Of a DNA stretch of 64,000 nucleotides, positions 9,201-14,844 are shown piece after piece. The DNA lies in assembly GCF_900089955.1 (NCBI RefSeq), contig NZ_FLQX01000035.1:124001-188000 (forward strand), read 5' to 3'. Every line of letters begins with the position of its first letter. Within the stretch, counting starts at the first letter, position 1. The notes under the pieces are model-generated. The model did no database searches. It was not told where the DNA came from and was given only the letters and a program-made list of their open reading frames with translations. Both the position numbers and the translations under genes were made by a program. Source of the stretch: Candidatus Accumulibacter aalborgensis (GTDB lineage: Bacteria > Pseudomonadota > Gammaproteobacteria > Burkholderiales > Rhodocyclaceae).

Positions 9201-11034
9201 GCTGCCTGCCATGCGACACGCGGCAAGACTGCTGCCACGCGATGCGCAAGTCCAGAGCAATCTGGGCCTGGTGCTGGCCGAGATGGACCAACTGTCCGAG
9301 GCCGAAGCCTGTCACCGGCATGCCCTGAAAATCAAACCGAACTTCCCGGAAGCGCATTACAACCTGGGCAACGTCCTCCACGCGCAGAGACTGCCCAGGG
9401 ACGCAGAAGCCTGTTATCGACACGCACTGACCCTTGAACCGGATTACGCCAAGGCTCACAACAACCTTGGAGCAATGCTCAGAGAACTGGGCCGACTGAC
9501 CGAAGCGGAGCGCGCGTTGCGCCGTGCTCTGGAGTGCAGCCCCGATTTTGCCAAGGCCCATGCCAACCTCGGCAGCACCCTCGGCGACCAGGGCCGCCTC
9601 GCCGAAGCAGAGACCTGCTTCCGACGTGCACTGCGAATCGAGCCTGACCTGGTTGACGCGTCCGTGAATCTCGCCCTGACTCTGACCCAATCGGGCCGAT
9701 ACGCTGAAGCCGAGGCAGCCAGTCGGCAAGCCCTGCAGATCCAGCCCGATTACGTCCTGGCGTATAGCAACCTGCTTTTCTATCTCAGTCACGACGAAGC
9801 TGTTGATGCGGCAGAATTGTTTGCCGAACACTGTCGGTTTGGTGAGCAGTTTGAAGCCCCTCTGCGCGCTGATTGGCCGCGGCACCCGAATCGCAAAGAC
9901 CCGGATCGTTGCCTGCAGATCGGTGTTGTTTCGGCCGATCTGTACCACCACGCCGTCGCCAGCTTCATCGAACCGGTGTTGGCTGAACTGGCGAAGTATC
10001 CTCAATTATCATTGCACGCTTACTCCAACTGCGCCGTCGAAGACCACGTCACGCAACGGATACGGGGACATGTGGCGCACTGGCATGCAATTGCTGGAAT
10101 GACCGACGCTGGGGTCGCCGAAAAGATCCGCGAAGATGGAATCGATATCCTGATCGATCTGAATGGCCACACCGGCCATCATCGGTTGCTGGCCTTTGCC
10201 CGCAAACCGGCTCCGATACAGGTCACCTGGATAGGCTATCCCGGCACCACCGGGCTGCAGGCCATGGACTACTACCTGAGCGATCCCTTTTTCCTGCCGC
10301 GCGGCGAATTTGACGGGCAGTTCACCGAGAAGATCGTCTACCTGCCCTGCTGCTCACCCTTTCAGCCCTTCGCGGACGCGCCGCTGATTGGCCCGCTACC
10401 CGCCCTGAGCCAGGGCCATGTCACTTTTGGCAGTTTCAATCGCCCGACCAAGATCAGTGCCTCGGTGATCGCCCTCTGGTCACGACTACTGGCCGCGGTG
10501 CCCGATTCCCGGATGCTGCTCGGTGCGATGCCGCCGGATGGACGAGTGGAGCAACTGATCGACGACTTTGCACGCCATGGCATTGGCAATGACCGCCTGA
10601 GTTTCCACCCACGATCCACCATGAGCAACTATCTCGACCTTCATCAGCGGGTGGACATCTGCCTCGATACCTTCCCCTATAACGGAGGAACCACCACTTT
10701 CCACGCCTTGTGGATGGGCGTGCCGACGCTGACCCTGGCCGGCGGTACCTTTCCTGGGCAAACCGGGGCGGGGATTCTGGGCCACGTTGGACTGCCAGCC
10801 TTCATCACCCGCAATGCCACCGAATTTGTCGAGCGCGGCGCCACCCTGGCGGCCGACCTTCCCCTTCTGGCCGGACTGCGTAACGAGTTACGCGAGCGAC
10901 TGGCTCGATCGGCCTTCGGCGAGCCAGTCCTCATCGCCGCAGCCCTCGAACGCGCCCTGCGTGGCATGTGGCAACGCTGGTGTCACGACCTGCCAGCCGA
11001 GTCATTCGAAGTGCGCCGGCAGGATTTACCTTGA
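3235..11034 (+). CDS. Giant triple-module TPR / GT41 (SPINDLY/OGT-like) O-glycosyltransferase
   Basis: The product is 2599 residues and consists of three consecutive copies of a tetratricopeptide array followed by a GT41-type catalytic domain. Approximate catalytic regions are residues 555-952, 1456-1852 and 2198-2597. I count about 11, 9 and 7 core TPR units, and modules 1 and 2 also carry an extra N-terminal TPR cap starting (A/P)P(S/A)VTLDEAL. Each catalytic domain keeps the early His (H597, H1498, H2239), the GHT..HHRLL and PAPIQ..WIGYPGT motifs, the Lys in NR.TKIS (K764, K1665, K2406, matching the OGT Lys that binds the nucleotide) and CLDTFPY.GGTTTFHALWMG. All three therefore look potentially active. 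I chose ATG 3235 because module 2 begins with the same sequence; an upstream TTG at 3025 would run through the neighbouring frame. By family it should transfer a sugar to Ser/Thr of a protein in the cytoplasm; position after fliDSTK suggests flagellin, which is inference. Confidence 0.9.
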   Translation: MAPSVTLDEALAQALATALACQAAGCLCEAEQLYRAIVQARPDHPQANHQLGLLEVQRQQPAAGLAHFLAAVEGSPESSQYWLSYIDALLLAGQTDTAQQVLALGRQHGLAGEALDSLVKRLTDSKAERPSGKTAESRPAKASKKAFRKMTVGRNAKPSTQEESALVGLFNIGRYSEGESLARALTERYPDHGFGWKVLGAMLTLQGRDTEALPAMRHAARLLPRDEQVQSNLGLVLAEMGQLSDAEACHRRALKIRRDFPEAHYNLGNVLSLRGLHREAETSYRSAVALKPDFSLAHCQLGNVLRDEGRLAEAEAACRRALTLQPELSEAHNNLGTILKAQGRLDEAESSYRRALAIKPDQAEIHNNLGEMLRELGRLTEAENALRRALECKPDLAVAYSNLGNTLATQGRFAEAEAACRQALSYKPDLPEALAILGLALGGQERLSEAEASFRRVLKYQPDFAEAHHNLGHILRAQGRLSEAEASFRRTLELQPNLAAAFHNLGVTLTEQGRYAEAETACRQSLTIADDPVVLSALLFCLSHNEAIDAEALFAEHCRFGEQFEAPLRADWPRHPNRKDPDRCLQIGFVSADLRSHAVANFIEPVLAELAKYRQLSLHAYANHAVEDHVTQRLREHVAHWHPVAGMSESALAEAIRDDAIDILIDLSGHTAHHRLLTFARKPAPIQASWIGYPGTTGLPAMDYYLADRFLLPAGEFDSQFTEKIVRLPAGAPFLPFAGAPPVGPLPALSQGHITFGSFNRPTKISPAMVALWSQLLTALPNSRMLLGAMPQEGQADHLIDDFARHGISRERLSFHPRCDMQGYLELHQQVDICLDTFPYAGGTTTFHALWMGVPTLTLAGRTMPGRTGAAILGQLGLGAFISHNANEFVAQGIACTADLAALARLRAELRERLGQSAMGQPNLIAAGLERALRIMWQRWCDELPAETFEVRAQEARHGFNGEQNMPPAVTLDEALTQAFEKAVAYQNSGQLSEAEQLYQAILKTQPNHPRANHQLGLLELQRQQPATGLPHLMAALEACPEFSQYWLSALDALLLLGQVDTARQMLVLGQQHGLTGDAVDSLVLRLVENGPEREPPIAKTAMPLPGKPGNKPSTKRTAAGRSQESSADEMKTLLALFHAGHYSEGEALARAQTERYPRQGFGWKVLGAMLKSQGRDMEALEAMLQAARLLPRDEQVQDNLGQVLADMGQLSEAETCHRRALKIRRDFPEAHYNLGNVLNAQGHLQEAVASYRRAVVLKPGFPLAHYNLGNALMNQNRLSEAETAYRRTLALQPDLVEAHNNLGTILKVKGRLDEAETSYRRALTLKPYQAVTHYNLGNILSSQNRLAEAEAAWRTALDCKPDFPEVLVVLGSALNEQERLCEAEACFRRSLELQPDQADALLSLGVALNKLGRYSEAEAACRQSMVIQPDYDLAHSALLFCLSHNEAIDADVLFAEHCRFGEQFEAPLRANWPLHPNRKDPDRCLQIGFVSADLRHHAVANFIEPVLAELAKYRQLSLHAYANHSLEDHVTQRLREHVAHWHPVAGMSELALAEAISDDAIDILIDLSGHTAHHRLLTFARKPAPIQASWIGYPGTTGLQAMDYYLADRFLLPVGEFDGQFTEKIVRLPAGAPFLPFAGAPPVGPLPALSQRHITFGSFNRMTKISPSVVALWSQLLTALPNSRILLGAMPPEGQVEHLIDDFAHHGVTRERLSFHPRCDMQGYLELHQQVDICLDTFPYAGGTTTFHALWMGVPTLTLAGRTMPGRTGAAILSHVGLTAFIARNAREFVAQGIACSADLATLARLRAELRERLGQSAMGQPDLIAAGLERALRLMWQRWCDKLPAETFEVRAPELQQGLSAAQNTPAVVMREEATARSFDKVPTCNRVGPVDAFAPHLADSVPDQPASALSPRPVRPDNKLAGKRATGRSKEPAAEEVNTLVTLFHAGHYREGEVLARALTERFPEHGFGWKVLGAMLKSQGRDTEALPAMRHAARLLPRDAQVQSNLGLVLAEMDQLSEAEACHRHALKIKPNFPEAHYNLGNVLHAQRLPRDAEACYRHALTLEPDYAKAHNNLGAMLRELGRLTEAERALRRALECSPDFAKAHANLGSTLGDQGRLAEAETCFRRALRIEPDLVDASVNLALTLTQSGRYAEAEAASRQALQIQPDYVLAYSNLLFYLSHDEAVDAAELFAEHCRFGEQFEAPLRADWPRHPNRKDPDRCLQIGVVSADLYHHAVASFIEPVLAELAKYPQLSLHAYSNCAVEDHVTQRIRGHVAHWHAIAGMTDAGVAEKIREDGIDILIDLNGHTGHHRLLAFARKPAPIQVTWIGYPGTTGLQAMDYYLSDPFFLPRGEFDGQFTEKIVYLPCCSPFQPFADAPLIGPLPALSQGHVTFGSFNRPTKISASVIALWSRLLAAVPDSRMLLGAMPPDGRVEQLIDDFARHGIGNDRLSFHPRSTMSNYLDLHQRVDICLDTFPYNGGTTTFHALWMGVPTLTLAGGTFPGQTGAGILGHVGLPAFITRNATEFVERGATLAADLPLLAGLRNELRERLARSAFGEPVLIAAALERALRGMWQRWCHDLPAESFEVRRQDLP
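5662..5849 (+). repeat. 188-bp exact direct repeat, copy 1 (module 1)
   Basis: This stretch of the first catalytic domain is identical base for base to 8365-8552 in the second module, 2703 bases downstream (901 codons). Bases flanking the block differ (t/c on the left, c/t on the right). Such perfect identity, including all third codon positions, points to recent duplication or gene conversion between modules. It could also trap a short-read assembly. Confidence 0.95.
8365..8552 (+). repeat. 188-bp exact direct repeat, copy 2 (module 2)
   Basis: This is the second copy of the block at 5662-5849. The equivalent stretch of module 3 (from about 10588) is clearly diverged in both third positions and residues, so the exchange appears to involve modules 1 and 2 only. 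Confidence 0.95.
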
Positions 11035-11092
11035 ACACCCAGGCGACCAGGATGATCAAACATTTACAAAAGTCTTCCGCAGGCTGTTATTG

Positions 11093-11773
11093 ATGGCCCG
11101 CGAAACACTCATCATCTACGGCAATGGGCAGATAGCCCGCATGCTCCTTCATTTTGCCCGAAGCCAGTTTGACGTCGTCGCCTTCACCGTGGACCGCTCG
11201 GTTCGGCAAGAGGCGGAAATCGAGACGGTGCCCGTGATTCCCTTTGAGGACATTGCCGACCATTTTTCGCCGAATGCGCACCAGATGATCATCGCAGTCG
11301 GCTACCGGGAAATGAACGCGCTTCGCGCCCGGAAACATGCCGAGGGCCGAGCCAAGGGATACTGCTTCACCAACTACATCCATCCCTCGGTGGTATGGCA
11401 CCCCAACCTGATCGCGGGCGAAAACAATGTCATTCTCGACCATGTGGCCATCCACCCCTACACCCGCCTGGGCAACAGCAATTTCGTCTGCAGCAATACA
11501 TCGATTGGACACGGCTGCACGATCGGCGACCACTGCTGGATCAACTCGGGCGTCTCGATCGGCGGCGAAACCCGGATCGGCGATGCCTGCTTCCTGGGAA
11601 TCAATGCCGCCATCGGCGACAACATCGTGATGGGGGATCGCTGTTACATTGGTGCAAATACGCTGATCTCGCGTTCTACCCAAGCGGATGAAGTGTACAT
11701 TTCCGCCGGCGGCGAACTTTTTCCCCTGCGCAGCCATGCCTTTCTGCAATTCATTTCCCCTCCCACGCCTTGA
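11093..11773 (+). CDS. NeuD/PglD-like sugar O- or N-acyltransferase (left-handed beta-helix)
   Basis: From ATG 11093 the product is 226 residues; the longer frame upstream only overlaps the glycosyltransferase gene. The N-terminal part is a small Rossmann-like domain (LIIYGNGQIARMLLHFA), and residues from about 100 onward are hexapeptide repeats (NTSIGHGCTIGDHCWINSG, VSIGGETRIGDACFLGINA) that form a left-handed beta-helix. The His in SIGHGC fits the catalytic base of PglD-type acetyltransferases, which acylate an amino group on a nucleotide sugar using acetyl-CoA. Downstream it meets the acyl-AMP ligase frame with almost no gap, so it is probably the first modifying enzyme of the glycan operon. 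The acyl donor might instead be the carrier protein encoded at 14450. Confidence 0.85.
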   Translation: MARETLIIYGNGQIARMLLHFARSQFDVVAFTVDRSVRQEAEIETVPVIPFEDIADHFSPNAHQMIIAVGYREMNALRARKHAEGRAKGYCFTNYIHPSVVWHPNLIAGENNVILDHVAIHPYTRLGNSNFVCSNTSIGHGCTIGDHCWINSGVSIGGETRIGDACFLGINAAIGDNIVMGDRCYIGANTLISRSTQADEVYISAGGELFPLRSHAFLQFISPPTP

Positions 11774-11778
11774 TCCCG

Positions 11779-13329
11779 ATGCTCGTCAACTCCCGACTCT
11801 CACCCATCTATCGTCGATTTCAGCAATCTGCAGAGAGAAATCCGGATAAATTGGCCCTCGTGGTCGGTGAGTCCCGCCAGACTTACCGCGAGTTGCTGAA
11901 AGAGGTGGATGCCCTGGCGGACGGACTTGCCAACGCCGGGCTGCGCAGTGGTGAGCACATCGGCGTCCTGCTTCCCAACTGTGCCGAATTCGTCCTGCTG
12001 CTTCTGGCCGGCGCCCGCCTCGGAGCCGTCATCGTGCCCCAGAGTCTGGGGCTTTCCCCTGAAGCGCTGGCCAATACCTTTAGAACGGCCGCTATCCGAC
12101 ACCTCGTCGCGTGGGCAGGAGCCGCCGACAATCTCGACCCACAGCTTCTTGCCGCCAAGGGCATATTGCTGTCCGTCGGCGGAGCGGTCGAAGGCTGGCT
12201 GGGCCTAGCGGAAATCCTTGCTTCCGGCAGGACAAACCCCCACTCCCCCCCGCTTCTTGGCGAAGACCGGCCTTACCTGCTGGTACTCACCTCCGGCGCC
12301 ACGGGCGACCCGAAGCCGATCGTCCTGAGTCAGCACACCAAGTGTCTGCGCGCCGAAGCGGCGGCCGGACTGTACGGCGTCAAGGCCGACGACGTTATCA
12401 TGGCCGCTACCCCCCTCTACCATTCCCTCGCGCAGCGCCTGGCCCTGATGTCCCTGATTTCCGGAGGCACGAGCGTCGTGATGGCGCATTTTTCACCGGC
12501 GGCCTGGATCGAGAACGTGTCACGCTACCAAGTCAGCTTTTCCATCGCGGTGTCCTCGCAGCTGAAGCAGATTCTGAATCACCTGGTCAGCACAGGGGAA
12601 TCCCTGCCCTCGCTTCGCTGCCTGGTATCGTCTTCGGCTGTGCTTGACGATGAAACCAAGAGGTACCTGCTCGCTCGCCTGCAATGCGAGTTCCATGAGT
12701 GCTACGGGGCTTCTGAGATCGCCATTGCCACCAACCTCACGCCGACGGCGGCTCGGCGTAAGCTGGGTTCCGTGGGCACGGCCGTTCCCGGAACCGAGGT
12801 CATGATCCTCGGCGACGACGGCAAGCAGGCGCCGACCGGAACAGCCGGGGAGATCCTCTGCCGGACGCCGATGCTCTACAGCGGTTACTACGGGCAAGCG
12901 GAGACCACCACCGCCGCCAACTGGGGCGACTTCTTCCGCACGGGCGACCTGGGCACGATGGACGACGAAGGTTTTCTCTACTTTCGCGGCCGAATCAAGG
13001 ACATCATCATCACGGGCGGCGTCAACGTATATCCCAAGGATATCGAGGATGTCATCGCCAGCCATCCGGAGGTCAGGGAATGCGCCGCCATTCCTCTTCT
13101 CGACGACGATATGGGTGAAGTCGCCGGGGTGGTCATCGCTTTCAATGACCCCGAAAATCCGCCCAGCCTGCGCGACATCCAGCGCCTGTGCATGCAACGC
13201 CTCGGTGACTTTCAGCAACCTCGTCGCTTCTTCGTCGTTGCCGACTTGCCGAAGAACGGTATGGGTAAAGTGGACAAACCGACCTTGCGGCAGACCTATT
13301 GCCGACCCATGACGCCGGGACAGGCATGA
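11779..13329 (+). CDS. Acyl-AMP ligase (AMP-dependent synthetase/ligase, ANL family)
   Basis: The product is about 516 residues from ATG 11779; an in-frame TTG at 11770 overlaps the preceding stop and is the alternative start. ANL-family motifs are present in order: the P-loop LTSGATGDPKPIVLSQ, YGASE, FFRTGDLG, FRGRIKDIIITGGVNVYP and the C-terminal catalytic Lys in PKNGMGKVDK. The enzyme should activate a carboxylic acid as an acyl-adenylate and pass it to a thiol. A free-standing acyl carrier protein lies two genes downstream, so that protein, rather than CoA, may be the acceptor. The substrate cannot be read from the sequence. The stop overlaps the next start as ATGA. Confidence 0.85.
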   Translation: MLVNSRLSPIYRRFQQSAERNPDKLALVVGESRQTYRELLKEVDALADGLANAGLRSGEHIGVLLPNCAEFVLLLLAGARLGAVIVPQSLGLSPEALANTFRTAAIRHLVAWAGAADNLDPQLLAAKGILLSVGGAVEGWLGLAEILASGRTNPHSPPLLGEDRPYLLVLTSGATGDPKPIVLSQHTKCLRAEAAAGLYGVKADDVIMAATPLYHSLAQRLALMSLISGGTSVVMAHFSPAAWIENVSRYQVSFSIAVSSQLKQILNHLVSTGESLPSLRCLVSSSAVLDDETKRYLLARLQCEFHECYGASEIAIATNLTPTAARRKLGSVGTAVPGTEVMILGDDGKQAPTGTAGEILCRTPMLYSGYYGQAETTTAANWGDFFRTGDLGTMDDEGFLYFRGRIKDIIITGGVNVYPKDIEDVIASHPEVRECAAIPLLDDDMGEVAGVVIAFNDPENPPSLRDIQRLCMQRLGDFQQPRRFFVVADLPKNGMGKVDKPTLRQTYCRPMTPGQA

Positions 13330-14453
13330 TGCATCCCGTTCTTCCTCCGTTGCGTCTGGGCTTCATCGGCGGATCGATCCACTCGGCAGTCGGCCACACC
13401 CATTTCAACTCGAGCCGTCTGGACGGTCATTTCCGGGTCGATTGCGGCTGTTTCAGCCGCACAGCCAGCGACAATGAGGACACCGCCCGCACCTACGGTA
13501 TTGCCACCGAACGTACCCATGCTTCATGGCACGAACTTCTGGAGCGGGAACGCGAGGCGCTTGACGCGGTGGTGGTGCTGGTGCCTACTCCCGGTCACCG
13601 CGAAATCGTCATCACCGCTCTCGACGCCGGCTACGCGGTCATCTGTGAAAAGGCGCTGGCGACCTCCAGCACTGAATGCCGGGCCATCGGTGAGGCCGTC
13701 GCCCGCAACCGCAGTTTTCTCGCCGTGACCTACAACTATTCCGGCTATCCGATGGTGCGTGAACTACGCCGCCTCATCGCCGAGGGTCACTTGGGTCACC
13801 TCCAGCAGATCCATATCGAGATGCCGCAGGAGGGCTTCCTGCGTCAAGGGGCAACGCCGCAGGCATGGCGCCTGCAGGACTACGCGGTTCCCACCGTATC
13901 GCTCGATCTGGGAGTACACGTACATCACCTCATTCACTTCGTGACCGGTGGCAAGCGCCCCCTTGATGTCGTCGGAGATCAGAGCACCTATGGCCAGTTC
14001 GGCGACATCATCGACAACGTCTCCTTCCTCGCCCGTTACGAGGGCGAACTGCGGGTTCAGTGCTGGTACGGCAAGACGGCTCTCGGTTACCGCAACGGCC
14101 TGCGCATTCGGGTATTCGGCAGCCAGGCCAGTGCCGAATGGTTGCAGATGCAACCTGAAGATCTGTGGCTGAGCCGGGCCGATGGCAGCCGTATCATTCT
14201 CGACCGTGGTTCCGGCGATGCCAATCTGGCACGCCAACCGCGTTATAACCGCTTCAAGCCCGGCCACCCCTCCGGTTTCATCGAAGCCTTTGCCAACCTT
14301 TACACCGACATCGCCGGTCACCTGCGCCATTTCCGGTCCGGCGAACCCGTGCCCAACGATTTCGTCTACAGCGCCCGCGAGTCGGAGGATGGACTGCTCT
14401 TTCTGGAAGCTGTCGCCCGTTCCGCCGATACAATGGCCTGGCAATCCGCATGA
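13326..14453 (+). CDS. Gfo/Idh/MocA-family NAD(P)-dependent sugar oxidoreductase
   Basis: The 375-residue product starts at ATG 13326, which overlaps the preceding stop as ATGA; a TTG at 13299 is less likely. The N-terminal Rossmann fold shows LRLGFIGGSIHSAVG, DAVVVLVPTPGHREIV and the family lysine in VICEKALATSSTECR. The C-terminal sheet domain includes LDLGVHVHHLIHF. Members oxidise or reduce a sugar hydroxyl or keto group, commonly on UDP- or GDP-sugars before transamination, which fits the DegT aminotransferase encoded at the end of the island. Substrate is not determinable. Confidence 0.87.
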   Translation: MMHPVLPPLRLGFIGGSIHSAVGHTHFNSSRLDGHFRVDCGCFSRTASDNEDTARTYGIATERTHASWHELLEREREALDAVVVLVPTPGHREIVITALDAGYAVICEKALATSSTECRAIGEAVARNRSFLAVTYNYSGYPMVRELRRLIAEGHLGHLQQIHIEMPQEGFLRQGATPQAWRLQDYAVPTVSLDLGVHVHHLIHFVTGGKRPLDVVGDQSTYGQFGDIIDNVSFLARYEGELRVQCWYGKTALGYRNGLRIRVFGSQASAEWLQMQPEDLWLSRADGSRIILDRGSGDANLARQPRYNRFKPGHPSGFIEAFANLYTDIAGHLRHFRSGEPVPNDFVYSARESEDGLLFLEAVARSADTMAWQSA

Positions 14454-14734
14454 TTAACCCTTTATCCGACTTTCCCTCGCCTGACATGACCGACCCCTGT
14501 ATCCGCCAATTCGTCCTTCAACTTCTCCTGGAAAAGGGGCCGATCCCGGCCCATATCCCGATCGATGAGTATCCCTATCTGGACGTGAGGCACATCGACT
14601 CGCTGGCCTTCATCAAGTTCATCTTTCGTGTCGAGGAAAAGTTCGGCATCCGCTTCACCGAAGCCGATATTGTTGGCCAGCCAATCCGCACCGTCGGTGG
14701 ACTGACGGGCCTGATAGCAGACAGTATTGGATAA
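14450..14734 (+). CDS. Stand-alone acyl carrier protein
   Basis: This small acidic protein (94 residues) has the carrier-protein helix II motif HIDSLAFIKFIFRVEEKFGI, with Ser51 as the expected phosphopantetheine attachment site, and a C-terminal helix VGGLTGLIADSIG. It overlaps the oxidoreductase by four bases (ATGA). Together with the adjacent acyl-AMP ligase it forms a minimal acyl-loading pair. Free carrier proteins also occur in the flagellin glycosylation island of Pseudomonas aeruginosa a-type strains (established knowledge). Its acyl partner here is inferred to modify the sugar. Confidence 0.87.
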   Translation: MINPLSDFPSPDMTDPCIRQFVLQLLLEKGPIPAHIPIDEYPYLDVRHIDSLAFIKFIFRVEEKFGIRFTEADIVGQPIRTVGGLTGLIADSIG

Positions 14735-14844
14735 TCTTGAGCCGATATCACCGACCGTTCGTCACTGGTCCCGACGAGAACGCTCCAGAAAGACTGATGA
14801 GCCGGGATTACCGCGTGATGGCAACATCGCCAGGAGCAAATGAG

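Noticed and set aside
8257-10005. 582-codon open frame opposite the second and third transferase modules
   Set aside because: It mirrors the TPR codons of the forward gene and repeats with them; it is a shadow of repeated coding sequence.
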